Part shown: in pieces, positions 1 to 12,374 of the stretch
How the letters are laid out: the number at the start of each line of letters is the position of its first letter
How positions within the stretch are numbered: position 1 is the stretch's first letter
Source: Phytophthora quininea
Lineage: Eukaryota > Oomycota > Peronosporomycetes > Peronosporales > Peronosporaceae
Assembly: GCA_011947345.1 (NCBI GenBank)
Contig: JAAVTG010001021.1
Span: 248,001 to 312,000 of the forward strand
Length of the DNA: 64,000 nucleotides
Reading direction: 5' to 3'
The notes under the pieces: model-generated
Told to the model about the DNA's origin: nothing
The model's input: only the letters and a program-made list of their open reading frames with translations
The model's database searches: none
Made by a program: the position numbers and the translations under genes

Positions 1-1848
1 CTAAGATCCGGCCGATTGCTGCTACCGCGTGACGAAGGTCTTCGGCAGCAATCTCGCTTTGATATGGGTCCTCCAAAAATCGATCGAGACAAGCAAGACA
101 CTCGACAAGATTCTGGCGATGGCGTTCTCGTGTGATTAGCGCACCGCTCGCTGCTCCTCCAGAAGATAATTCTAGTCTGAAGCATAACACCACTCTATCC
201 ATTAGATTTCACACCGCAAAACTCGTCCAGCTTCCTGGGTCGTACCTTTGCTTCACTGCAGCCGAGAGATTTTCCACAAATGCGTCAATACCATCGCCTT
301 CTACACAAGAGATAACAAGCAGCTGGTCATGCTGCTTCGTGTCGAAGGACGCCAATATCTTCGCAATTTTGTCGTCCTTGACCTGATCGCTTTTGTTTAG
401 TACGGCAAGCGCACCGTCATTTAGGAATGTTTGATATTCATCCGAATGAAGAAGCGCGGCATTCTACAAGCACGAAACAGGTCGCTTGTTAGATAAGTAA
501 ACGCAAAATCGAAGGTATTGTGAACGTGGTCTGTACCTGAATGTCCATCATGACGACACAAATATCGGCGTCACTAGCGCACTGCTGCGCTCTCAGGACG
601 CCTTCCTTTTCGACAATGTCGTCCGTCTCACGAAGGCCTGCGGTGTCACTGACAATGACAGGATACCCTGCAATATTCAATGGCACCTGCACCACATCAC
701 GGGTCGTGCCTGCAATAGACGACACAATCGCCGCAGGCCGACGCGCCAGGATATTTAGCAAGCTGCTCTTGCCTGCATTCGGGGGTCCCAGAATTGCTAC
801 TTGGATGCCACTTCGCAGAATTTCTCCTCGTCTGCCGTCGGCCAAATGTCCACGAATTGAATCAGCTAAAGCGCGAACGCTGTAACCGCCATAAGAAAGC
901 ACGTTAGCTGTGTGAAGGTTCCAAGACGTCGTGTTGCCTCGCTGCTCAAACGTACCGATCCACGGCAGCTTCGTAAGCAGCATCTGTGACGTCGTCTTCA
1001 TCATCACCAAAATCGATCATAGCCTCTGTGTAGGCTAGACAACGTACAAGGCTATCGCGCCATTTTTCATAGATCTCTCCGACATCACCCGAAAGTTGAC
1101 GCAGTGCTTGACTGCGCTGTGCTTCCGTCTCGGCACTTAACAGGTCTGCGAGGCCTTCCACTTGCACTAGGTCAATCTTGTTGTTGTCAAATGCACGCTC
1201 AGTGAATTCGCCCGCTTCCGCAGCACGACACCGCTACCCAGTAGCATCGTCAAACAGAAATCTCAGTGGAAAATACTTGCATGAATGCTATCCGCTCGAA
1301 CAACCAACCGGAACGTGACTCAGCGCCTCCAAGACCCCCGACACAACCGCAAGACTTCCATGAGTATGCAACTCAACGATATCCTCTCCAGTAAAGCTGC
1401 CATCATCGCAATAAACAAAACTAATCTGTTACGAGAGATAAACCAGCAAAAGTTGTCCGTAGTTTTGTACCTTTTCGGGTGTGGGAACCGCAGCACCAAC
1501 GCGTCATCAAGATGCTCCTGGGTCTTTGGGTGGTACAGCTTCCTCAGCGCAGCTCTGCAATACATGGCCATATTAAAAATGCTAGTGGAAATTGATAGCA
1601 ATTGTATTAACCTACACTCGAGGTGCCGGTAGCGCTGTGTCCTTGGTGAGCTGCTGCAGACTTGCGTCGGCTTGGTCCCCAGAGATGCGGATGACTGCCA
1701 CACCAGCCTTGCCAGGTCCGGAGGACAGTGCGTAGATGGTGTCGGTCTCGTACACGCCAACGTCGTGAAGGTCGGCACTGACTGCAGAGAACCGCGGCGC
1801 GCTAGCAGCCGACAGCGGCAGGCGAATCGCTCGAAGTCGTCCAAGCAT
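1..1848 (-). CDS. mnmE: tRNA modification GTPase MnmE/GTPBP3 (partial, 3' end off the left edge)
   Basis: Organellar GTPase that, with MnmG, installs the carboxymethylaminomethyl/taurinomethyl-type modification at wobble uridine of tRNAs. The N-terminal TrmE domain starts at ATG 1848, after which '[20 protein letters not shown]' is the family signature. The helical domain contains '[15 protein letters not shown]' and '[16 protein letters not shown]'. The G domain shows G1 'GPPNAGKSS', G3 '[10 protein letters not shown]' and G4 'NKSD'. Several introns split it; clear ones are 464-536 (GTACAG...TGTAG) and the one after 'AAVDR' near 955. The first junction, near 1613, does not resolve cleanly. 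The C-terminal helices reach base 1, so the terminal FCIGK-type motif lies outside the window. The N-terminus is short and basic, consistent with mitochondrial import (inference). The family assignment is secure; exact splice sites are less so. Confidence 0.93.
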
Positions 1849-1865
1849 GGTTGAAAAGTGATGGC

Positions 1866-1878
1866 GTTGCAAAAATGA
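1866..1878 (-). promoter_or_regulatory. Oomycete initiator-like element upstream of mnmE
   Basis: On the minus strand the sequence reads TCATTTTTGCAAC, which fits the oomycete Inr consensus TCAYTYYY followed by a CAA as in the flanking promoter region. It ends about 18 bp before the ATG at 1848. A second Inr-like TCACTTTT lies at 1854-1861, closer to the ATG. The role is inferred from consensus only. Confidence 0.4.
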
Positions 1879-1951
1879 CGACTATAAGTCATATATGATG
1901 ACAAAATAGAGGTTCCAACTTCAACGTGGTATGATTCCTTTCCCTTTTGTG

Positions 1952-3753
1952 TTAGATGGGCAGCGTGACGCCTTCAAAGTACTCGAGCATGTCGTCAATG
2001 TCGCTGCAGTCAAAGTTCTCCGAGTTGCTGGAAATCGAGTTGGTTCGACTCACTGCTGGGGTTTCATGCGGTGTGCACGGAGGCTGAGTTGGCTCAACTT
2101 CAGCAGCCTGTTGCTCGACTGCATCATCGTGCTCTGTTTCATCCTTGTTTGGCAGGTTGCTTTTACCTGACTGCGGATCGAGCTTCACGGCTGATGGGCT
2201 TGAGACTGGGGGTCGGCGACTGCAAATGCGCTGTTGGTAGTGGCATCGGCAGGGACACCACCCGTTCAGCACCAGGAGAAAGCAACTCCAGCGACGGATG
2301 CACGCCGGACAGACTCAAATCCGACACGTCGCTGAGTCTTTGTTGCATCTCCGGTCCACTCGGCTCCTTTCGACTTGGAGACGACGCCACAGAAGACGCT
2401 GGCGATGGTCTTGTCAGCGATTGCCGATTCAGCGACGGCGAGCAAGGCTGTAGCTGCGGTGGCATATCCATCTCGTCGTAGCAGAGTAGATACGCGTCGA
2501 ACGTTGTGATCGTCGCAGTACTTCGCTCGTACAGGTCGTTGGAAGCTGCTCGTCTCTGCTTGCGCATTGTGCGCTTAACTGCAGCTCGGTTCTTTTGCAT
2601 CTGCACCGACTGCGCCGTTTCCGCTTGCGCTTGTCGTTGTCGTTGCTTGCTTTGTTCTGTCGGCTGCATGAACGACTTTCCCTCCAGAGGGGCACAGGGT
2701 GGTCTTCATTGTCACTTGAACTGGCGCTTGAAGTGTGAGCTGTGCTTTGACGTGCTGCTTTGGGCTTCGTACCCTTCTTACCCTTTGGGTCGACATCGTC
2801 GGGATGGCTCGTACTGCGTCCACGTTGTTGAGAAGGGTTGGTATGACTGGGTTGAGGTCTTGCGTGGTGGTGGTGCCGTTTGTTCTGTGCTTGTTGCTGA
2901 CGCTTCTTTTGATCTTCCTGCCATCGTTTGTGCCGACTGCTTTCAGTTGGGCCAAAGTAGCGACTGCGCGTAAGCCACTGACTCATGTGTCGGTCGCGGT
3001 ATTTCGCCAGCACCTTGCTCTTCTCAGCGACGGCGCCACGGATGTCGAAAATCGCTTTGGAGATGGTCCGCAGCTTCACGTCACCGCCGGCACCGGCCGA
3101 GCCGATGAGACTTGAAGACCGTTCTTCGTTCGGATCGTACAGCCAGACATCCGCGCGTACTTGAGGCTTCCGTTGGCCTGCAGGTGACGACGGCAAGCTG
3201 TGCGACGTACTTGGCCACATGGTGATGATCGGGCTGCTCGGGTATGCGCCGCACACCGACGCTCGTTCCGGTAGCGCGTTACTCGCAACATTTCCAGCCG
3301 TCCACTGCATCAGCAGCAGCTGGATGCGCAGCATGCCTTCATCGCCACGACTGGCACGGCGACAGCAGACTTCTTCGTAAGCATGGAACTCGCCCGAGAT
3401 CTCGCGTACGTCGTCCGGCAGCACTTCTCGCTCGTTGGTACTGTCGGCGTGTGTACCCACCAGCAGAAGGCGTCGCTCAGGCGCGTCCGACAAGTGCGCC
3501 CACTGCGCCATGACCGTCGCCAGCGTCTCCTTCCGCGTCAAGTCAAAGAGCAACACGAACACTCCGTCGTCATCGACAGCCTCCTCTGGTTCCTGTAAGA
3601 CGCGGACACTGGAGACGTTGCTGCCATTGCTGCCCGGTCGTCTCCAAAGTACTGCTGCGACGTCGTGGCGGCGGCCTCCTTCGCGCCGAGCGCCAACACG
3701 AAGCTGGTCTTGCCGACGCCGCTGGCGCCCACGACGCCGATACTGCAGGGCAT
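1952..3753 (-). CDS. Ras-like GTPase-domain protein with long low-complexity C-terminus (frame-broken)
   Basis: The ATG at 3753 opens 'MPCSIGVVGASGVGKTSF', a P-loop (GASGVGKT) at the extreme N-terminus. It is followed at small-GTPase spacing by 'VFVLLFDLTRKETL' and 'LLLVGTHADS', the latter in the place of the usual NKxD base-recognition motif. After about 170 residues the protein becomes basic and Gln/His/Arg-rich ('WQEDQKKRQQQAQNKRHHHH'), then Ser/Pro-rich, and ends in an acidic tail 'DCSDIDDMLEYFEGVTLPI'. The reading frame changes at about 3633 (GGG run on the minus strand), 2689-2692 (four Cs on the minus strand) and 2208-2212 (five Cs). One or two added run bases reconnect the frames and no GT-AG intron does. 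I infer sequencing undercalls. It is not a recognised Rab/Rho/Arf member, and its function is unknown beyond probable GTP binding. The ATG-proximal flank to the next gene (4068) is about 300 bp. Confidence 0.6.
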
Positions 3754-4067
3754 GGCGCCGATTCTGTTCTGTCCACCGGAGGGCTTGATGGGTTCGCGGC
3801 TTGGAATATCCAAGCGGCAGATGGACCGTGGCGCCAGCTAGCAAGCGTGGGGTATGGCCAATTTAGCTAACGCCGCTTCAGCAAGTGCCCGGCACTCGCC
3901 GTTACTTGCGAGCGCAGCACCGCTTGCAAGTCGAGCCCCAGCCAGAGAACCGCGAGACGACGAAATCCAGACGTCAGTGCAATGTGGCGATGAGGTCCGA
4001 CGTACGTCGCGAATGCCCCTTCCCGCCGCCTGCGTCAGCGACGTTGCCCATTTACGTACCAAATAAA

Positions 4068-5162
4068 ATGACCCAGTTTCAAACGATTTCAGCCAATCCG
4101 ATTCTTCAGCAAAACTTTGCAAGCGCTATGGGGGCGGGGCCGTCGCTCGCCAAGTTCGTCAAGAGCATGGAGGACGAGGAGCTCGCCTCGATCCTCCAGG
4201 AAGTGCGCTTCTAGCTGCTTCGTGTCGTGTCTCCTTCTTCTAATTGTGTCCCTCTTGTAGGCGTACCAAAGCGACCCGCAGCGCATTGACAGAATCATCG
4301 CCACGGTCAAGCTGCGGCATCATGAAGGTCAGCAGTCCACTGTATATTGCAAGGATATTGACACAAACTGACAGTATATCTTGGCTGCTGCATCTATAGA
4401 AACTGGAGAGCATCCTGATCGAGAAGAAGACTCCGTCGAAGCCTCTGCTGCGGCCTTGTCGGTGGCGCTGACTGCCGCCGCGTCAGCTTCTTCGCCGGTG
4501 CTGGGGAAAGCGTGCAGCATCAAGTTGCTAGTGCCGACTCCGTGCATCAGCGGGGCATTGAATTGGTCACGGTTTCAGTTCCAGAGACTGTGGCGATGCA
4601 AGGCGTGCAGGACCCGATGAACGCGCTCGGCACATTTGAAGGCCACGAGCTGCGCCGCCTGCAGCCCTCCGACAAGAACCCGAGCGGTATTCAGTTGCTC
4701 GAACAGAACGGAGACAACGCTGCAGCATCAGAAACTGTGTCGGCTCCTCGCGTTCGCGAGACGGATGCTGATGGCTACCCCGTGCTGTACGGCAGCTGCG
4801 GTCGCGGAAAGCAGTATGCGCGCTGCTCGGTCTGCTATTTCCGCGGACTTCGTTGCAACACGGCGCACTACTGCGCCTGCTGCCAGCGACCTGTATGTAT
4901 CCGACCCCGCACATACCCAGGCGAAAACAACCCGAAAATCTGTTGGAACGTGCTTCACATGGATAAGGACATGATTCAGCGAGTGGAAAAGAAGAAGAAG
5001 CGCAAACTGCAGGCGCTGACAGCGCCTGTGACTTCGGGACGAGTTAAACGTAGCGAGACAGAGCAGCATGATAGACCTGGCGAAAGCATCGACGAGACCA
5101 CCGTTGATATTCAGCGAGTCCCTGCTCTGGTGGCAGATGTGAGTGGCGCTATAGATCTCTAA
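4068..5162 (+). CDS. Hypothetical protein with piggyBac-transposase-type Cys-rich C-terminal domain
   Basis: The ATG at 4068 begins 'MTQFQTISANPILQQNF'. Intron 4203-4260 (GTGCGC...TTGTAG) joins 'ASILQE' to 'AYQSDPQRIDRII'. A second intron from 4328 to 4399 ends in TATAG. A third at 4462-4517 (GTGGCG...GTGCAG) preserves phase and avoids an otherwise unexplained frame change. The C-terminal half carries 'CSVCYFRGLRCNTAHYCACC' followed by 'RPVC' and 'KICWNVLH'. This CxxC...CxxC...C...C...H spacing is like the cross-brace zinc domain that closes piggyBac transposases and piggyBac-derived proteins. No DDE catalytic domain precedes it, so this is not an intact transposase. The tail is Lys-rich ('KKKKRKLQ'), a possible nuclear signal. 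It could be a domesticated piggyBac tail or an unrelated zinc-finger protein. The zinc-binding assignment is more certain than the piggyBac link. Confidence 0.5.
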
Positions 5163-5397
5163 TTCCTCCTGCTGACGCAATGGATCAAAGTGGAAACACG
5201 CAATGCCTCTCATTCATGGGTTATCTTCTTCATACGGGTTTTGGCGAGAAAGAAAGACATTCGATCATAGCAAAAATCGTGCTGGCAGCCTCAACAGGCA
5301 AGTACACAACGAAGGTTTGACGTTCCAACGCTGGGATGCGGAACCGTCACAACCTTCCAGCAAGGCTCTCAAGACAAAGCGATCGGCAAGCTCCTGC

Positions 5398-8045
5398 TTA
5401 GTATCGCGGGGGCGGGCGACGCGAGTTGTCGCGACCTCGCTGTGGTGGTGGACCACGGTCCCGAAACGAGCGATCGCGATTTCCTGGCGCTGGCATTCTG
5501 TCGCGGCCGCGGTCGCGATCACGGTCATTGCGGTCACGGCTTCGATCTCTCGGACGAGGTTGTGCTGGAGGGGGTTCCAGTTGCCAGAATCACCACGCAT
5601 AGGACCAGGACCAGGGGCAGGACCAGGACCAGGACCAGCTTTACCACTGAACTGGTAGGCTTTGGCAAAGGACACGCGCATGTGCGAATCCGGATACGAC
5701 ATGTTGTCAAGACGAAGGAGTGCCATGATAGCTTCATCCACAGAACCCATCTCGACGAGCGCCATCTTGTTGTTCTGCAGGTAGCGGAAATCTTTGACAT
5801 AGCCGTACTGAGCGAAGAGATCCACGAGAGCATTCTGGTTGCGCTGTAATTCCACAGGAATGCCTGAAATGTGGAGCATCGGACAGGGCGAAACGGCTTC
5901 TTGGGGGCTACGGCGGCGGTAGCGATGGAGTGGCGAGTTTGAGAAATCAAGCGTGTTCTCGATCTCAAAGCGATCGGCGTCGGCATGTGGCATTGATACA
6001 CTGGTGTGCTTCGAGTAGTCCACGCGTAGTTTCTTGCCGAAAACGTAGACGCCATCCAAATGATCCAAAGCGGAGGTAGACTGGAGGAACACGCAATATC
6101 CAAGTGCCAAGAAGTGATCGTTGGCCAGTCAGGAAGCAATTCGAAAGCAAAATACAAGCAAAAACAACACAGAGTAAGTCACCAACACAAGCAAACCAGA
6201 GCTCAAGCCAAGCTAAGGAAGAACCACCGAAGCAGCATTCCCAAAGCACAGACCGCAGTCAGTACTTTCAGCCTGTAGCTGCACTTACATGAACATCGTC
6301 GACGAATTGGATCAGCGCAGTATCGCGTTTCCGGAACATGATCTTGATACGAACGACGTCGCCATAGCACCCAAATAACGTAAATAGGCGATGTGGGGGC
6401 TGGCAGATACGACAATTTGTTAGCAGTTTACTTCTTGCAGCATTTCAATGTCCAGGGGCACGAGATGAAATACGTACCACCAGTTCACGATCAATGTTGC
6501 TGCAAATTAACGCAGGGGATGGTCGAGTATCACCTCGTATGGCTCTGCCAGTCGAATGGGCAGGAAGATCACGCCCACCACGGGAGTCTCGAGAGCGATC
6601 CATACTTGCAGGACTGTCGTTATAGCGAGGTTGGGGCTCTCGGCTACCGCGCACCTCAGACGGATACGGGTCATTGCGACCAACGTCTCGTCGACGATAA
6701 TCGTCATCATCGCGACGGGAAGTCGGCTGTCCTCGACCACCGTCACTAGACAATTCTCGACGGTCGCTAGACAAGTCTCGTCGGTCACTCGACAGATCGC
6801 GTCGGTCACTGGGCATTTCTCGTCGGTCAGCCGGAGGCATTTCTCGTCGATCAGTTAACACGGGGCCACCCATGTCATCTCCACTACGACCATCTCCTGC
6901 ACGCGGGGGCCAGACGGGAGATTCGGGTTCGTGTAATCACGAGATCGATCGTCATTATAGCGCACACGAAGCTCTGGGTGGCGCGAAAACACTATACTGA
7001 GCTGGTTGCAGCCAGTGTAGATGTCGCGTCCATCCAGTGCTGCTTGTGCAGCCTGGGCCTGATCGATCGACTCCATTTGGACAAGCGACTTAAACTCATT
7101 GTCCTTCCAGAATGTCACGATCTTCTCAACATTGCCAAACTTCTGGAACACCTGTATACAGTAAAGAAAAATGAGTTCACCCATAGCGCAATAAAGCTGA
7201 CGGTTATCAAACCTGTTGAAGCACGTCCACAGTCACGTCGTACTCGATCTTGGACACGGAAACCATCAAGATCTGGTTTGGTGGACCAATGCCACGACGA
7301 GGACCATCGTACGGGATCATTCCAGCCCGAGCTAGTTGCAGACGTCGATATTAGTTGAGCTGTAGAAAAGGGATGAATATACGAACAATTACCTCCAGCG
7401 TTAGCTTGATATGGAGGATACTCTGGGGTTTGTGCGCGCTGCATCGGTGGCGGCTGCTGGTATGGCGGTGGCTGCTGCACATACTGCGGCTGAGGAAGAT
7501 ATTGCTGTTGAGGGAGCTGGTACTGCTGCTGCTGTTGCAGCTGCAATTGCTGTTGCTGTGGGGCGCCACTTCCTGGTCTGGCCGTACATTGATCTCATCT
7601 CGGTTGCTGAACTCGAAGAAGATCTTCTTCCCGCGAATCATGGCGTCTCTCGTTTGATAGAAAGTGATGAGGTTGGCGGCGGAAGCGATGTCAGGCAGTT
7701 GGACGAAGGCTTGGCACTTCTGAGGCACCATGACGCTCTTCTCCACGACAGCGAAGGGGCAGCAGAGCGCCAGCAGCTCGCTCTCGAGGCAGTCGGCAGG
7801 AAGTCCGCGGACGAACACCACCTACGCGGAAAAGAGGCATCACGGGGGCAGGACACAGGGCATAAAGGATGAAAAAGGTGAGTGCGTCTAGGACCATGAT
7901 AAAATAGGGCAGGACCAGAGCAGGGCAAAGCAGACCAGCCCAGGACAGTAGTTACCCGAGATTCTGTGCGCTGGCGCTTGGAGGGGTCGAAGTCTTGCGC
8001 TCCCAGCGGCCGCTTCATGCCGAGGCCGAGGCCGTTGGTTGCCAT
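5398..8045 (-). CDS. Polypyrimidine tract-binding protein (PTBP/hnRNP L-like), four RRMs
   Basis: RNA-binding splicing and mRNA-fate regulator. The ATG at 8045 gives a basic N-terminus '[20 protein letters not shown]', and the first intron (7955-7822) joins it to RRM1, '[20 protein letters not shown]'. A Gln/Pro-rich linker follows, then RRM2 with '[20 protein letters not shown]'. Next comes a linker of repeated DRR(E/D)xxS units (about 6700-6870). RRM3 has '[11 protein letters not shown]' and '[18 protein letters not shown]'. The hallmark '[13 protein letters not shown]' linker follows, then RRM4 with '[20 protein letters not shown]'. The tail is a GPGPGP stretch and an RD/RG-rich end finishing 'RRPPPRY' at the TAA 5398-5400. 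Frame breaks at 7560-7563 (GGGG on the plus strand) and 5570-5574 (GGGGG) are each closed by one added base. The order RRM3-NSPLHR-RRM4 identifies the PTB family with confidence. Confidence 0.9.
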
Positions 8046-8473
8046 GGGGGCTTGGAGGAGCAGGGCAGGACGAAGGATGCAGGGCGCGGCTGGTAGGACG
8101 CAGGACAGGAGACGTCAACAAGACCGCAAGACCGCAGCGTCAATCCAGCCGTGTTTCTTTTCTAGCGAGGCTACCTACACGAACTGCAGAGACACAGAGG
8201 GCGAGGTATTGATTAGAGGGGAGGAGGCTCAAGGGCGGCGGCTAACCAAGACGGGCAAGCGTACCCGAAGCGATGGCCTTCCTGCGCGGATCCAGTGGCG
8301 CGAGATGGGCGTTCTAAAAGCAGGGCTAAAACGCTGGGCGTTATTTTGTTCGGTGGCAGCTTTTGATTGGCGGAAACCACCCTAATTTTAGCCACCTTCC
8401 CCCAAACGGGCAACAGCTGGTATGCCACAAGCAAAGTCGCGTTTCCGAGCCAAATGGCAATAGCAAGCAGCAG

Positions 8474-8481
8474 TCATTTCC
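8474..8481 (+). promoter_or_regulatory. Oomycete initiator-like element upstream of ARF1 copy 1
   Basis: TCATTTCC matches the oomycete Inr consensus TCAYTYYY. It lies about 180 bp upstream of the ATG at 8659, which leaves room for a 5' UTR. There is no clear FPR directly after it. The assignment is by consensus only. Confidence 0.35.
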
Positions 8482-8508
8482 GCACAGAGACGAGAGATAA
8501 GTGTTTAG

Positions 8509-9381
<873 letters not shown>

Positions 9382-10144
9382 ACAGCACGCATCGACTTAC
9401 CCACTGCAGCCGGTTAGGAGGAGATATAGACGACTATATATCAATGGGTATTAGGCGCTGCTATAATTTTGCATTGTGCTCTTTTCATACGTTGGCATGT
9501 CTTCCTGGTCGGCGCTAGCGATAGAATTGCTGCTGTATGCATGTCTTTCGAGGTCAGCTATCCGTGTCATTTGTTTCTTGCACGAGTTCTCGAGCTTGCA
9601 CCAAGGAAAAAGAAGGCTGGTGATAAGTTCTTGTACGTGTCCGTTACGTGCACAGGTTGCCACGCACGCGAAGGTGTTGAATCGATCGCAAATGCTTTGA
9701 GCCGCTCGGAACCTGCCAACGCATCAAAGGTGTCGCATGATACATTTTCGGCTTCCGTCTTGACGTCGACAGTCGTTTCATCTGCTTGAAGCGCATGTTA
9801 CTATCTTACCACGGTGTGGAAAGGGGCTAGCACTTCATCTTGGTGGCCAATGCCAGCGATCCAGGTCAGCATGACATGCTTCCGACGCAGAGCCAGCCAT
9901 CTCGCTTAATTTAGGGACGAATTGGCAGTCGAGACCCATCGGTTTCCTAAAATATATTTCCCTAAAATACGAGCGCGCAAGACTTTTATTTGCTTTGAAA
10001 AAAAAAGGTTGCGCGGTGCTGGTGGCAGCCAAGAGAATACAAACTGCTGCTGCTGTTTCGCCGTCTGCGGCGGAGCACGGTGTGAACTGCTAATGGAAAT
10101 CTTTCTTCGTCGTGGTGGCAGCACGGTGCTGTACTCGCGAGGAG
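9382..10144. other. Intergenic, about 760 bp, no gene recognised
   Basis: This holds the 3' flank of ARF1 copy 1 and the 3' flank of the NLP gene (convergent). Only short, family-less reading frames occur. An A-rich run lies near 10000 and a short inverted motif near 9948-9970. No RNA gene or repeat was recognised. Confidence 0.5.
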
Positions 10145-10939
10145 CTAAGCACCCCACATGGAAACAGTTTCATAGCTATTACGGCGACGTTGTCTGGTGA
10201 CAGTGTACGTCGACGCATACCTGAGGCTGGTTTTGAAATTGGCGTCGGTGAAAGGCACATCCGTGTGAATACCAAAGTCCGTCATCTCGAGCGCCTTGCG
10301 AGCTTCGTCCGTCATCTGCTCCCACTGAATGAGGTCTTGGAATTCGCCATTCGTAGTGGAAGGCACGATAATGTGTTGCCCATCCCCGGGGTATTCCGTG
10401 TACGCCATCTTCGCGGTGGTGCCGTTCATGTGGTCTCTGTGAACGGGTCGGAACTGAGTGTACGGGTTCATACTACTCGCTGACTGCGTCGAGGTGGCTA
10501 GCACCGTCGGCGTCTCCAACGCCAGGTCGTCGAGCCACACCACCACGCTCAGCCAGCGGTGTCGAACGCCTCTGTTGAACAGGATCCCTTTGGCAATATC
10601 TTTCGGGAAGTACCAGGCGTACATGATGGCCCATTTGCCGCCGTGCAGCATGGAGCGACTGTAAACCTGCGATCCTAGCTCGGAACCCTTGCAGTCCCCG
10701 CCACGCTCCCCGGTGCCTTTCAGCCCGGCGCTAGTTTCGCCGACAGCGTTCACGGCGGGGTACGGGTGACAACCGTCGCTGTTGAGGACAAGGGAAGGCT
10801 TGAACTTGACGGCAGCTTTCTCAGCGTCAGTGACCGGTTCCGGCTGCTGAAATGGCTGCACCTTGTCGTGGTCGATCGACGATGCTCCGACGCCGACGAG
10901 AGCTGCAGTCGCGAACGCGATGAACAGGGGCAGATTCAT
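10145..10939 (-). CDS. NLP (Nep1-like/NPP1) secreted protein with degenerate heptapeptide
   Basis: Member of the necrosis- and ethylene-inducing-like protein family, secreted into the plant apoplast. The ATG at 10939 starts a hydrophobic signal peptide ('LPLFIAFATAALVGVGAS', cleavage probably near residue 20). The NPP1 domain follows, with 'KPSLVLNSDGCHPYPAVN', 'YSRSMLHGGKWAIMYAWYFP' and 'EYPGDGQHIIVPST'. The segment that normally carries the conserved cation-binding heptapeptide reads GVRHRWL and departs from the family consensus at several positions, including acidic ones. Family knowledge predicts loss of, or much weaker, membrane-damaging activity, as in the many non-cytotoxic NLPs of oomycetes. 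The last 20 codons after 'DANFKTSL' look unlike the family and begin at a GTATGC, so a 3' intron with another end is possible. It lies between two ARF1 copies and has a textbook oomycete core promoter. Confidence 0.93.
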   Translation of the reverse strand: MNLPLFIAFATAALVGVGASSIDHDKVQPFQQPEPVTDAEKAAVKFKPSLVLNSDGCHPYPAVNAVGETSAGLKGTGERGGDCKGSELGSQVYSRSMLHGGKWAIMYAWYFPKDIAKGILFNRGVRHRWLSVVVWLDDLALETPTVLATSTQSASSMNPYTQFRPVHRDHMNGTTAKMAYTEYPGDGQHIIVPSTTNGEFQDLIQWEQMTDEARKALEMTDFGIHTDVPFTDANFKTSLRYASTYTVTRQRRRNSYETVSMWGA

Positions 10940-10976
10940 CGTGGGGACGGTAGTCGATTTGGTGCTGCAGCGGCTA

Positions 10977-10994
10977 GAAGATTGGAGAATGAGC
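10977..10994 (-). promoter_or_regulatory. Inr-FPR core promoter of the NLP gene
   Basis: On the minus strand the sequence is GCTCATTCTCCAATCTTC. It matches the composite oomycete core promoter GCTCATTYYNCAWTTT (initiator plus flanking promoter region) with one clear deviation. It sits about 38-55 bp upstream of the NLP ATG, the usual distance for these genes. Confidence 0.7.
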
Positions 10995-11239
10995 TTGCAC
11001 AGTTAAGCTGGGCATTTTTGTCCTGGGATGAGAAGACTGGCATCAGCCTTCAGCCGCGTAAACAGTAAAACGTGCCATACTTTTTTAACTTTTAATTTTA
11101 GGAATTCTAAATTTTGACTAAAATGGGTACGAGTTTGTAGCCGCGCGACACGTCGACCCAGAAAAGGGGAGTTTTGCTTCTCTGCTCAGTTCGAGACTTT
11201 CCGACGCTTGATCAAGAAGGGCGAGGCACGAGGCCGTAA

Positions 11240-12002
<763 letters not shown>

Positions 12003-12374
12003 GTCTACGGAATTGCACTGCTCGGGACGGAGGTTGCTGCGTTTTCCTTGTCATGGGGTCATGCGGCAATCCATCCAGAGTATCAGGCTAAGGTTACGCA
12101 GGAGAGGTTGAGATCGAGTGACGCCGCCATTGTAATAGTGCATCTATTGGTTTGCAAGCGACTTGTTCCTGTGTGCTCATTTTTTTAAACTTCAGTGTTC
12201 GCGAGCGTTTAGCACATCTGGAACAAAGCAAAAATAAAAGGAAATGATTGAGCACGTGGTAATACTACGTAGCGCGACTCACTTGGATAGCATCTCCTGT
12301 ATCATAGCTACCTTCTTGCAACAACCTCGACTTTGATCGCTAAGTTTGGAGTACCGGTAAGCAAACACCTCTGC

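Noticed and set aside
4462..4517. Frameshift in the piggyBac-tail gene
   Set aside because: A GT-AG intron of 56 nt with a CTGAC branch-like site keeps the phase, so no sequencing error is needed here.
5598..5640. AGGACC repeat as a CRISPR-like or satellite array
   Set aside because: It is the in-frame Gly-Pro repeat of the PTBP tail; the units are 6 bp with no spacers.
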